Source: Dendrolimus kikuchii
Lineage: Eukaryota; Arthropoda; Insecta; Lepidoptera; Lasiocampidae
Direction of reading: 5' to 3'
Assembly (NCBI GenBank): GCA_019925095.2
Contig: CM034403.1
Coordinates: 2,160,690-2,224,689, forward strand
Length of the DNA stretch: 64,000 nucleotides
Shown here: one piece after another, positions 21,510 through 33,000 of the stretch
How the letters are laid out: every line of letters begins with the position of its first letter
How positions within the stretch are numbered: the first letter of the stretch is position 1
Notes under the pieces: generated by a model
Told to the model about the DNA's origin: nothing
The model's database searches: none
What the model saw: only the letters and a program-made list of their open reading frames with translations
Program-made: the position numbers and the translations under genes

Positions 21510-21925
21510 GTTTAAAAAAAACCGACTTCAAAAACTAAAAAGTATAAAATAACTTATTTCTAAAGCTATTATTATTAATATATATTATCTAAAACATCTT
21601 GAAGCCGGTGCAAAGTAAAACATAAAAATTTGTTACTTTTTAGTGTCTAGCTATGTATGGGTAGATCTACGAAAGGTGCCGCCCTCCTTAAAAAATAGAG
21701 GTCCCAAGAAACGGGAACAAAAAAATGTTCGTAAAATGAAAACTACTGGACCAAACTGTTAAATTTTTAGAGAACCAAATGGCAACTATTCCGCATCAAA
21801 CTAAACAAGAATCACGTAAATCGGATCATAAATCTTGGAGTAATCGGTGAACATACATAAAAAAAGCAAAAAAAAAGATTCCGACGAATTGAGAACCTCC
21901 TCCTATTTTGAAGTCGGTTAAAAAC
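21510..21925. mobile_element. AAGTCGGTT inverted-repeat element (J family)
   Basis: AAAACCGACTTCAAAAACTA at the left and TTTTGAAGTCGGTTAAAA at the right; internal sequence (CTAGCTATGTATGGGTAGAT, GGTCCCAAGAAACGGGAAC) is the inverse of 55190-55430. No coding capacity. Confidence 0.7.
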
Positions 21926-22224
21926 AGGAGTCTATAGTAGGTAAAATCCTGTGTCATGGTACTCTTCGCCCTCGCTATCACTACAATATGATTTATGAGG
22001 TGAAGCTCGCTGAGGGCGTATCCTTCTCGGCATTATAGAAAGGACTTGTCTACGAGTCGGTCGGCCAAGGTTATAGCCATTTTCTATGTTTTGCCAACAA
22101 GGCAAAGTGACTTGGCTAAATTGTCATCCCACGATTTTGGCTTACGATGATGGAACACCAAGCAGATTCTAATTTGTATTTTTACACGGGTGGTAATCGG
22201 GATCTTTCAACTACCCTGAGAGTA

Positions 22225-22745
22225 ACAATAAGAAACAAAGAGGGTATAATCACTACGCTTACCATAATATTTCATCCGTGCAGGAATGGAGAAAGAATAC
22301 AATTTCCTGCGGCCGGGCGGCCTGTAAAAGCAACCCACAGCCAGGTGGTAGGGTATTTGCCCGATTGGATGGCTAGCACCTCTGGTCTAAAGTATGCTGC
22401 CATAACAACCTTGAGTTACGTTCCGGCATTAGTGACCAGGTTCCAGTCTCCCTTAAGAGAGCTGCAGCGCATTTGTAGCACCTTTGATGTTGCAAATGTC
22501 CATAGGCGATGGTAATCACTTTCCATCAAGTGGGCCGTCTGCCTGTCTGCTGAACTCATGCAATAAAAAAAAACAATAAAAAGGTTTTATACATCTTCTT
22601 CTTAGAGAAGATAGAAAGTCAAACAACTTTGATCTATTTTCTGTGGAACAGTCTGTTCTGTGACTTAGTTTGAAAAGGTAGCATGTGCTCGCGGAACGTT
22701 AAATGAATCAATTTAAAAACAGGCGAACTTTTCATTCCGCCACCG
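22225..22745 (+). repeat. Repeat family M copy split by a SINE
   Basis: Two halves match 18620-18905 on either side of the SINE at 22265-22571. Confidence 0.65.
22265..22571 (+). mobile_element. Poly(A) SINE copy
   Basis: ATCCGTGCAGGAATGGAGAA head to CAATAAAAAAAAA; about ten nt of the GTAAGAGGCGAC segment are missing. Confidence 0.88.
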
Positions 22746-23277
22746 TACATAAGACCGTTGCTCTACGTATGATATTTTGTTTTGTAGTAGCCAAAAAATG
22801 GCGGTAGGTTCAGTTTTTAATATTTTCACAAGACAATTTTAAAAAGTTTTAATGATTTTAAAATTATCTTTATGTTGTACGCGACTTGCTTCTCTAGTTC
22901 GTACTTCCTCTACGACTTGAATGCTTCTTTTGAGATCTGTGACAATGTTTAACTAGTTTCTTGTTTGGATTTATCCTTGTACAAAACAACAATAACTATA
23001 AAGCTTATTTTAGGAGTGAGGAATACTTGCAAATCTTTCATGCGATGCTTTTTGAAAGTGAAAGATTTATTGGCACTCATAAAACACATTCTGGTTTATA
23101 AAAAATATTATGTTATCAAAAAGAAAGTGTACTAGAGAAATTAGATGAAAGTAATTTTCTCTAAATTTTAAATTTAAAGCAATAGATTAAGCCAAAAATT
23201 ACCCGCAAACTACGAGTTTAGTTAAATATTTCATCAAATTTCTTTTTTGCTTGTTTTTTGTTATTGGGAAAGTACAG
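22746..23277. other. No gene recognised
   Basis: No supported feature. Confidence 0.35.
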
Positions 23278-23625
23278 CAGACAATGGACATTATTAACAT
23301 CAGAGGTGTTACTGTGCTGCCAGCCTCGAAGAAATTTTGTGACGCTTTTTTTGAAAAATCCCATATCGTAGTGCTGTGGGAAAAATGCCCGCTGTGCATA
23401 AAGAGAAACCTTCTAGACTCTAGAGGACCGTTGCGTACATGAGCGAAGTGGCACAAGCAATTGCGAAGAACGCCCTGCCGATGGCGAGCGGTGCGGTGGT
23501 AGAAAGACGATGGAACTGTTCTAAACAGTTTTTTGAAACCACTCCCCATGACAGAGGGTAGAATACGCAAAGAGATGCGAAGTCTCTTCGAAGACCAACC
23601 GAGTGGGTTGCGAGTTACACTATAA
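23278..23625 (-). mobile_element. Jockey/CR1-like LINE 3' end (subfamily D-a), degraded
   Basis: Reverse strand shows the pieces LRISLRILPSVMGSGFKKLF, VPSSFYHRTARHRQGV and, in another frame, the terminal FFKK and NNVH sequences. Several frameshifts against the better copy at 61250-61918. Confidence 0.7.
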
Positions 23626-23694
23626 TAAGTTTGTAAATGGTTCGAGTTTGTACAATGCGTTTTTCGGACCAGCGGATTCCGAAAATACAATTTT

Positions 23695-23950
23695 AGAATT
23701 TTTGTCTGTCTGTCTGTTAGAGTATCACCCGAAAACTACTAAACGGATTTAAATGAAACTCGACATAAAGTTAGCTTACATCCCGGGGCGTAACTTAGGA
23801 TACTCTTTATCCCGATAAATGACGTGGTTTTCGTGGGATAGATGAAAATAGCGAAAAAGATGGCGCTGCCATCGAATCTTGTTTGGACACTACTGAACGT
23901 GTATAAATGAAATTCGACATAGTGCTGGCTTACAACCCGAGTTAACAATT
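23695..23950 (+). repeat. Repeat family K copy
   Basis: TCTGTCTGTCTGTTAGAGTA, ACTACTAAACGGATTTAAAT, TAACTTAGGATACTC and TATCCCGATAAATGACG; matches 2690-2935. Confidence 0.6.
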
Positions 23951-24154
23951 AGCATATATTTTATTAAGTTTTTATGTAAGTAAAATAAAGCTTGTTATAT
24001 TATAACCCAGTGGGGTCGGTGATGGTTAAATTAAACAACTAGAGCAATGACTACATCTTCTTTTATTCTTCTTTAGGGAGCCAAGTAAAAAAGTACAACA
24101 ATATATCCAAGTTCATTAATTATCCTCATAGCTATTACAGGAAATACAACCAGG

Positions 24155-25855
24155 TTTTCTATGGTACAATAACGACACTAAAATCATCGGTAAGCTATCA
24201 TTTAGGCAAAAAATTAATAAACAATACAATTAATTAGGTACGAAATACGTGCATTATATCGCTAGAAATAATGTTCAATTTTAGCGTGACGACTTACCTA
24301 CTAATTATAATAAAAACACAATTATTTTAATTTTGGGATTAGTCTGCAAATGTAACATATATGACATGATCAAAATAATTAATAATTATAAAATCAAATA
24401 TTACGGCATTGCTAAAAAATCACGACATTTTGTAATTTGTAAGTAAAACCTCAGATTAATAATATTGAGAGACAAAGTTTTTACCTCACTTTGCTAAATG
24501 TCAGGCAAAGGAACTAAATCCGTACAGCATGAATATCAATATTATTCAATCAAACTGAACATCTTTGAATGACAAAAAAAATACGGAATTTTAGATTTTT
24601 CACATTATTGTGATTAAGATCATTATTATATTTTTGTAGTTTGTATATATAATTACCGACAACATACAATACTAATGTTAGACAAACAATATATAGGTGT
24701 GAGGGGTGTTCGTAAGTTATGGCAAGGACAGTGGGTTAGGTTAGGTTATCTTTAGACCAAAGCCCACGAGCCGAGCGAGCGAAGCGAGCGTGCCGCGGCA
24801 GCGGCCGGCGAGTGGCAGAACCGACTTTAACTTTTATTAAAATTATCAACGAATAAATGGAAACCAGTCAGTTCTGGCGCTCGCCGACCGCTACCGCGGC
24901 AAGCTCGCTTCGCTCGCTCCGCTCGTGGGCTTTGGTCTAAAGATAACCTAACCTAACTCACTGTCCTTGTCACTGGTTACACCTTCGACCACCCCTTACA
25001 CTTATACTTTGTTCTGCTTACATTGGTATTGCATGTAGTCAGTATTTATATATACAAACTAGAAAAATATATTAATTATCTTAGTTACAATTATGTGAAA
25101 AATCTAAAATTTCATACTTTCATGTCATTCAATGATCTTCAGATTGATTGAAAAATATGATATTCATGCTGTATGGATTTAGTGTCTTTGCCTAACAAGT
25201 AGCAAAGTGGCAGAACCGACTGCTTACCATTAATTATGGTTAAAGTCGATTCTGCCTGCGGCTTTGGTCTGAAGCTAACCTAACCTAACTCACTGACCTT
25301 CTCATTGGTCGCAACCTTCAACCGCTCCTCACAACCTATTTTTTGTGTTGCTAACATTGGCATTGCATATTTGAGCTTTAGTGTGAAGCTAACCCAACCT
25401 AAAGAGTGGCAAGCAAAGGAAATAAATCCAAACAGCCTATTTTTTATTAAGAATACATCAGACAACGCTGTATGGATTTATTTCCTTTGCCTGCCACTCT
25501 GATGAACTAAGTTACAACAAAAAGATTTGTCTTTAACAGTGTAGTTTACTTTATGTAGCATGGCGGTTTTATCTGGGAAGTGTTTTATAGTTTTTACAAC
25601 AACCTAATAAAATGTGCTTTAAAAATTAATAAAGTAAGATATTGATTGTTTTTAAGTTAACTTATGTGTTTGTGCTCAAAATCATAAGTGTTTAGCAACG
25701 TGCCGTATTACTTTGCAATAATAATATTAGCATAGTAGGCAGTCTGTGTATATTCTAAGGTAATTGTATTGTTTATTAATTATGTGCCCAAATGAAGGCT
25801 TTCCGACAATTTTAATTTCGTTATTGTACCATAGCAAACTATAATTATAATCTTG
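24155..25855. mobile_element. Large foldback (palindromic) element cluster
   Basis: An imperfect inverted repeat. Outer arms: CTATGGTACAATAACGA (24158) inverts TCGTTATTGTACCATAG (25824), and the arms continue through AATTAATAAACAATACAATT. Core 24487-25210: two ~340-nt arms meet around a ~40-nt loop at 24828-24868, including GC-rich GCGAGCGAAGCGAGC stretches and GGTTAGGTTAGGTTAT. A further hairpin (25405-25500) and a direct repeat of the right arm (25262-25370 versus 24928-25035) lie inside the right side. No transposase seen. Confidence 0.8.
25405..25500. repeat. Perfect-like hairpin within the foldback cluster
   Basis: AGAGTGGCAAGCAAAGGAAA and TTTCCTTTGCCTGCCACTCT are inverse, with about 38-nt arms and a ~22-nt loop. 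Same terminal sequence as the core palindrome. Confidence 0.85.
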
Positions 25856-25869
25856 TATATAAAAAAAAC

Positions 25870-27095
25870 GCATAATTTTCGGGTTCCGCCTTTATGCAAA
25901 TTTACCGATAATTGTTACGTATATTCATTCCCCTTAGTTGTAAAACCACAATGATGGAAATATAGCTGCACAGAACACAGGGAAATATAGGCAGTTATAT
26001 AAAGGAAGGATGGTACAGTACCTTTGCGTAGTGAAGCGATGGTTTTCTCCGTGATTCTTAAAGTTAGCACGACACGCACAATTTCACGAATCCAACTAGT
26101 TTAGTGATATATAAAGTATATGGACGAAAATTGTTTATAATATTCAAAAGCGATGCGTGTGCGTTGCAGTTCGTAAGCGATAAAGTCTATTCTATCCGAT
26201 GCCCAATATAGCGATGCAGTTGAAGTCTCATGCCGTCTCCTTTCTTCTGCTTGCTAGGGTATGTACAGGAGAGGAAAAAAAGATAGGAGGTGGTTTTACA
26301 TGATTTGAAGTATTACGATTCGTTCCATTACTTTAAGAATTTTCAATATAAATATTAAATGAAATACGCGCGACCATAGACTATTATCAAATTGTGAAAT
26401 ATACCGAGGGTTATATCTCTAAATGTAAATGTTTCAATTAGTAAGATTAGATTTTAATTAAGGTGATAAGTTTTGGGCGCCATCCGAGTCACGTGTCTCG
26501 GAGATCTGCCTCGACGCTGCATACGGCTGCCAGCGTCGGAGGCCGTGGTAGACGTAGTAGTTCGAAGGGTTGGCCCCCTGCTGGCCAACCACGTGGACAG
26601 GAGATTGTGCTATCCGGACCTGACTCCCTGGAATTGATAACAGATTCCAGTGAACGAGGGTAAAATTATGATATGTCACTGTTAGGGGGAAGATGAGAAT
26701 TATAAGAGCACATTTAACCTACTTCTAATTATGATGTTCCTGATATAACTCGCCTAAAATGGGGAGGATGAGAAGCTCCTTCGCCTTGCGAGTGTTGCTA
26801 GGCGCAAGAGTGTCAATTTCATAACGTGACAAGCTACTGGATACGGTTTGACATGCGAAACTCTAGTTCTTTAATATTTTTCTTCCATGATGTAGCCTAT
26901 GCTTTAGTAATTTGGCTTTGTAAGAAACTCTTGGATCTGTTTAGTATTCGTTGCGAGTCCTTAATTGTTTCTTGAATTCAAGGATGTTTTCCGACTTTAT
27001 CTTGTACAAGGCTATTAAGGCCAATTGTTATATCTATTTTATGTAGAGAGTGACTAATTTTACGACTAAGTGTTGTCTAAAATGTTGTAGGTTAA
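25870..27095. other. No host gene; orphan GC-rich open frame at 26463-26663
   Basis: 26475-26660 is GC-rich against an AT-rich background and encodes GRHPSHVSRRSASTLHTAAS and a Gly/Arg/Ser-rich continuation on +. It lacks flanking splice signals that would link it to a gene and could be the start of a retroelement gag/ORF1. Not recognised. Confidence 0.35.
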
Positions 27096-27099
27096 CATG

Positions 27100-27416
27100 T
27101 TTTTGTTTTTTTTATTGCAGGAGATCAGCAGATAGGCAGACGGCCCACTTGATGGAAAGCGGTTAGCATCGCCTATGGACATTTGCAACACCAAAGTTGC
27201 TACAAATGCGCTGCTGCTCTCTTAAAGGAGACTGGAACCTGGTCACTAATGAACACAAGTCAAGGTTGTTATGGCGACATACTTTAGACCAGGGGTGGTA
27301 GCCATCCAGTCGGGCAAATGCCCTATCACCTGGCTGTGTGTTGTTAAGTCGCCTCTTACGATAGGCCGCCCGGCCGCAGGAAATTGTATTCTTTCTCCGT
27401 TCTTGCACGGATAAAA
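27100..27416 (-). mobile_element. Poly(A) SINE copy
   Basis: T-rich start, GCAGGAGATCAGCAGATAGG, ends GTTCTTGCACGGATAAAA. Confidence 0.88.
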
Positions 27417-27509
27417 TTTGCTCTAATACTGATATTACATGGATCAACCGAATTGAATTAATTTGTTTGAAAGAGACAATACTGAAAGTACACGACGCTA
27501 ATCAATGTT

Positions 27510-27905
27510 ATGGTTATCACGTTGGCCGCATCCCATTTACCAAACACGTCTAGTTCAGCCGGTTCGGCGGCGGAAACAGCTGAATCACTCAAGCGGCGCA
27601 AATATGCAACCCTCAGTGAGAGTTATAAGTTTGTGTTGTTTGCTGTCGAGACGCTTGGACCATGGGGTCCTGACGCCATGACCCTCTACCAAAATTTATC
27701 GAAACGACTCGTTGACTCTTCAGGTGATCAGAGGGCTGGTGTTTACCTCGTCCAACGAATCAGTATGGCGATCTAGCGAGGAAACGTAACCAGCCTTCTG
27801 GACACCTTACCCATAGAAGACGGTGATCTAGGCTCAGTATTCTACTTATAGTCTCGAGGGACTATGTGTAGAATACAATACAAATAAGTTAAGTTTTCTT
27901 GTATT
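27510..27905 (+). mobile_element. LINE family X C-terminal end, longest copy
   Basis: Encodes ESLKRRKYATLSESYKFVLF, AVETLGPWGPDAMTLYQNLS, KRLVDSSGDQRAGVYLVQRI and SMAI then a stop, a C-terminal segment known from insect non-LTR pol proteins. Then the 3' tail GATCTAGGCTCAGTATTCTA to CAAATAAGTTAAGTTTTCTT. Uninterrupted version of 8935-10262. Confidence 0.75.
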
Positions 27906-28081
27906 GTATTCGATTATATATAATAGATGTTATTGAATGATTCAAGTTTATGCTTATATGTATCAATTTGGTTGAAACATTCAAATTGAAAGACAGAAAT
28001 GAAGCGTTTAATCATGTCTAATATTAGCTTTATAATATATACGATATCATTTTATTATGTGGTACATTTTGAGTATTTCTA

Positions 28082-28651
28082 AGTGTGCGTCCACATTGAA
28101 TGCGCGGTGACGGGGGCCTGAGGCGGGCGCGGCGAGCGGAGGCGTGCGGTGGCCACAGTGAGCCGCTAGCTGTCGTAGCGGTTCGCTGTATGTCAGGTAT
28201 TGCAAACTATGGACGAGGCTTTGGTATTTTTACTAGGCAGTCCGATTCTGAGATGGGAGGTGTTGAACATTAGAGATGGTGTACACGAAATAAATAAAAA
28301 CAGAGAACAGTGTGGTGATTTTTTTAATTTGTATGAAGAATTCAGGTTATACCCTAAAAAAATTTCGAGTACACTCGAATGCCCGTGTCAAGATTTGACT
28401 ACATCCTAAGCAAAATATCAGCTAAAATCACGAAAGAAGATACAAATTTTCGCAAAAGTATTAGTCCTGCGGAGAAATTGTTCTTGCCATATAGGTGGTT
28501 TAGATTGAATTGCAGTTATAAACAATTCAGTATTTACCGCCATTTTACAACAAACAATATGCAGCCGCGCACACGCCGAACGACAAGACCGAACTGGTTT
28601 GTTATCCCGGCCACCCGCGCGTTAGGTAGGCTCGCAGTATGGACGCACACT
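28082..28651 (+). mobile_element. PIF/Harbinger element with broken transposase
   Basis: AGTGTGCGTCC at 28082 and GGACGCACACT at 28651 are inverted ends. Inside, 28200-28409 and 28379-28500 encode, in two frames, INKNREQCGDFFNLYEEFRL and FDYILSKISAKITKEDTNFR KS, the N-terminal region of Harbinger transposases. A frameshift near 28380 and loss of the catalytic domain make it inactive. GC-rich subterminal sequences flank the coding part. Confidence 0.75.
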
Positions 28652-28654
28652 CAG

Positions 28655-28968
28655 TTTTTTTTTTGTTTTTTTATTGCAGGAGTTCAGCAGACAGGCAGAC
28701 GGCCCACTTGATGGAAGGCGGTTACCATCGCCTATAGATATTTGCAACACCAAAGGTGCTACAAATGCGCTGCTGCTCTCTTAAAGGAGACTGGAACCTG
28801 GTCACTACTGCCGGAACACAACACAAGGTTCTTATGGCGGCATACTCTAGACCAGGGGTGGTCGCCATCCAGTCGAGCAAATACTCTACCACCTGGCTGT
28901 GGGTTGTTTAGTCGCCTCTTACGACAGGCCGAAATTGTATTCTTTCTCCGTTCCTGCACGGATAAAAG
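28655..28968 (-). mobile_element. Poly(A) SINE copy
   Basis: T-rich start then GCAGGAGTTCAGCAGACAGG to GTTCCTGCACGGATAAAA; short deletion of the CGCCCGGCCGCAGG segment. Confidence 0.88.
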
Positions 28969-28969
28969 T

Positions 28970-29712
28970 TAAATAAGTTGCGAGATTTTTATAAAAGTTA
29001 TGGTAAAATCTATCTATAAACAATATTGTGATCAATCGCTTGGGGGTGTCAAGTACTGTCGAATTTGTATAATGGATAAATAAAATTTATCTTAGAACAG
29101 ATTTCGAAAATGTAACTTTGAGAACTATTGTCTAGCTTTCTGTCGATAATAGCATCGACTGAACTCGATACAGAGCTTTTGATATCCCGAATTAACCTAA
29201 CATATATTTTATACCGATAAATGACGTTGTTTTCATATGATAAAGGAATATAACTAGAAATATTATAATTTGCTTGTTGGAATCTCTAATAAATACTTTT
29301 TATATGTTTTAATGGTTTTATATGACTGAGTGGAACTGACTGGCCACGAAATATTGAAATAATATTTAATTTTAGAACATAGATATTTTTTTGTTTTGTT
29401 ATATGTCAATTTTTTCTTTCCATATAAAATACGTCCATCATTGTCGCATGTATAGTTTGAATTGTTAATATTATATATTAACAGTCCGCTAACATATTAA
29501 TATTTAAAGAAGCGTTTAACGCACTAATGGTGCGGCCGCACCTGCGGTAAGGTTAAAGAAAGACTGGCCGAATGCGTCTTATTTCAAGCGTTAAAAAATA
29601 ACGCCGTTAAGGAATAGTGTATATACATAAGTTATCTGTCTATATTTAACGTCATTAATAATGTCGCGTCATATCTACGTAAAATGGCTTATATCTGTAA
29701 ACATTATCGCAG
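28970..29712. promoter_or_regulatory. Upstream region of the CUB gene
   Basis: No gene. A TATA-like GTATATACATAAG lies at 29619 and the sequence just before the upstream ATG reads ATTATCGCAG, which could also be a splice acceptor, so the true promoter may be here or further upstream. Contains a short GC-rich palindromic stretch near 29530. Confidence 0.25.
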
Positions 29713-29742
29713 ATGAAACCACAGCATAACACATATTCCATC

Positions 29743-30004
29743 ATGGCAACACGAACGAAGTTTCACTGGCAATACTGGTATATTATTACTATTTTCATTC
29801 TTAATTTGAATTCACTTCTTTCAGGCGGCATCTTCACGCTTGGGAAGGTGCTGAACTTCTTCCCAGTGGGGGGTGAGAAGGAATGCCAGCCAACTGGCTA
29901 CAACGTGGCCAAAGCCGGCATCTGTTTGAACGCTTACGACTGCCGGCAGAGGGACGGCAGGGCTGCGGGCGACTGTGCGCATGGTCTTGGTGCTTGCTGC
30001 GTGT
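29743..30004 (+). CDS. CUB protein exon 1: signal peptide and six-Cys segment
   Basis: Encodes residues 1-87, ending in phase 1 before the donor GTGAGT at 30005. It contains a membrane-targeting hydrophobic run ending LNSLLSG and a compact six-cysteine segment ending GACCV. A CTTTCAG just before the GGIFTL sequence could act as an acceptor (at 29826), so an alternative is that the true first coding exon lies further upstream; the signal peptide continuing through in frame argues for a single exon. An upstream in-frame ATG lies at 29713. Beyond 30004 the frame reads into intron. Confidence 0.85.
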
Positions 30005-33000
30005 GTGAGTTTCTCATATCGATGGGTGAAAGGCTATTTGTTTTAAACGACATTTTTAAAATTTGTCGGGAGAAAAGTTTGAAGTTTCAAATGACCCAGA
30101 AAAACACATCACTAACGAACTATGTACCGTACTTAAAAAAAGAACATCTATAGATTGAAACTAGACATCAGATTCTTTATATTTCTTTAAGTTGAGACAT
30201 TAAGATAAGTAAACCCGTAGTGTTATTAAGTTTCACACAAAATGTCGCTTAAAACAAATAGCCTTTCAACCCTCGATATAATATTCAAAAAATGACATTG
30301 AAGTGTCTGTTTGTAATGTCAAAATGAAAATGTGATAAAATTCACGGGAGGATAATTCGAACCAGGAGATTCCGAAACTGTAGTTTTAGTCTGTCTGTTT
30401 GTTGTTGGCGGGACCGATTTTGACGGGTCTTTCACTGACAGGTAGCTGATGTTATAAGGAGTAAATTTGGCTACTTTTTTTTTAATTCCATGCGAATGAG
30501 GTCCTGGGTACAACTAGTCTACAATATAATAGCCGGCTCGGCCGGTGTGATACCACGTTCTCACTCAATATCAGCATGAAACGGTTAGCCTTGCTAATCG
30601 TGTTACGTGCGATAATTGAGAGATCCAATAGCTCACTTCCTCTTCTCCCTATGTCATCCTTCTATTCCCTCCTCTTTATCTGTACTACTATTATAAAGAT
30701 GTATCAATCAATTAATCAATATCTTTATTTGCAAGAATATAGTTTATACAATTATTAATGCATAGTACATTCTACCACATAGTAGTGTAAACAATGAATT
30801 ATAAATTAAATTTACATAAATATTCTAATTTAAAAAAAAATGCCAATTAAGCTTTGGTAATATATAAGCAATTAATGTCCAAAGAAAAAATAACAAATAT
30901 GTCACTAAGATTTTCCTATATAGATAATAACGACAAGCACTTTTTTTTCAGAAATTCATATATAGTATAGAAACACTCCTAGATCAGCCACTTTTTTAAG
31001 ACTGTAGTGAATTTTCGTGAGGGTAGTTTATAATATTAGTTGGCAAAGAGTTATAAATAAGAGAGGCCATGTAAATACAGTTTCTTCTGAATAGATCCAG
31101 AGGGCACAGGCATCTGTTTTTATTTTTATTGCAGGAGTTGCATTTGTTGGAAAGCGGTTACCATCGCCTAAGGACATTTGCAACACCAAAGGTGCTACAT
31201 ATGCGCTGCTGCTTTCTTAAAGGAGATTGGAACCTGGTTACTAATGCCGGAACGCAACTCAAGGTTGTTATGGCGACATACTTTAGACCAGGGGTGGTAA
31301 CCATCCAGTCGGGCAAATGCCCTACCACCTGGCTATGGGTTGTTAAGTCGCCTCTTACGACAGATCGCCTGACCGCAGGAAATTGTATTCTTTCTCCGTT
31401 CCTGCATGGATAGATATATCTTTATATATAATTTTACTTGCGTCACAAGTCTCGCGTTAACATGATTAAATTCTTCAAACAAAGTTCCATTGAATTGGAT
31501 AAACTTAGCGGTTGTGATGATGATAGTGATGTAAAGTTTGTGAGTTTGGATATTCGGGTAATCTCCGGTATTGGCTTATCCGATTTAAAAAATTCTTTCA
31601 ACAGTAGAAAGCCACATTATTCCGGAGGAAAATAGGCTATATTTAATTGTGATTAATTAAAAAAAGTAAATGTTTTATGCCCAGCGATGTGGGCACGGGA
31701 ACGCCTGTCAAATATGTTACAGCAATAACATTCTACGCAAGAATTGCGCACATCCTCGTACGTGGCACTGCGAGTGCTTTCTGCGTTTATGAATTAATTA
31801 GGATATAATTTCCGAGATGTGGGCCAAAATACTCTACCACCTGGCTATAGGGTGTTTTGTCGCCCGGCCGGAGGAATTAGTATTCTTTCTTCGTTCCTGC
31901 ACAGATATATATACTACTAGCTGACTCGGCGAACTTCGTACCGCCATATTTTCTGAATTCCTAAAAGGCTTTGTTTCATGACACAAAAACAAAATCACCA
32001 TAATCGGTCCAGGTGATTATTAGGAGGATTCTAGAACCCGATCTCAGCGCCACCTACCGGTTCTAATTTCGAATCTAAACCATCCGGGAACCCACTCAAA
32101 CACACAAAAACAAAATCACCAAAATCGCTCCCGGTGATTAGGAGGATTCTAGAACCCGATCTCAGCGCCATCTACCAGATCCAATTGTGGATCTAAACCA
32201 TCCCGGGACCTACTCAAACACACACACAAAACTTCATCAAAATCGGTAAAGTCGTTCTCAAGTCATGCGCTTACCAACACATTTTGCGATTCATTTTTAT
32301 ATATAAAGATAGTATAAATACAAAATATACTTAAAAATAATTAAATAAAATTTATAATTAAAAAATAGACTCCAAAACGCGGTCAGCGGGGAGCATGCCC
32401 CAAATGCTGGCCGCATTTTCACGCTTGATGGCAACGCTAATGCGTTGTGCCAGGGGCAAACCAGCATTTTGGTTATTTTTTTGTTATATGTTCCCATTCC
32501 CTAATGACTGGAATGGGAATATAAAACTTGACAGGTGTCAAGGGACACCCGGATGGAACGAAGTTCCTTTCGATTAATTAGTGAAAGAATTGTAACATTT
32601 TTTTTTTTAAGTTATAATAATATTTTTTTTTTATTATTTATTATGTACAAAAAACCTGTATACATTCAACAAAAATAATCGTCGCGACACCACACTGTTC
32701 AATGCGAAATAGAAAGACGAAACGAAAATAACTGGCTTGCTTTCTATGAGAGAGAGAGACAGACAGAGAAACGCGCGCACGCCGCACGGCTTACAACTAT
32801 AGCAAAAAGTGTCGTTACAACTTTTGGTCTTAATTTTTTCCGTCTAGCCCCCTTTCGCAACGCGCGATAAGGAACTTCGTTCCAAAAACGCTATCGTGTC
32901 GCTTTAACAGTGGTGGCACGACCTTAGTCATTTAGCACCAATATTCCGGGGAGCTAAAGTGTGACACTTGATCAAACAGTAACAACCGAGGCGTTTGAGT

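Noticed and set aside
24730..24960. GC-rich palindrome as a CpG promoter
   Set aside because: It is the centre of a foldback repeat and has no gene beside it.
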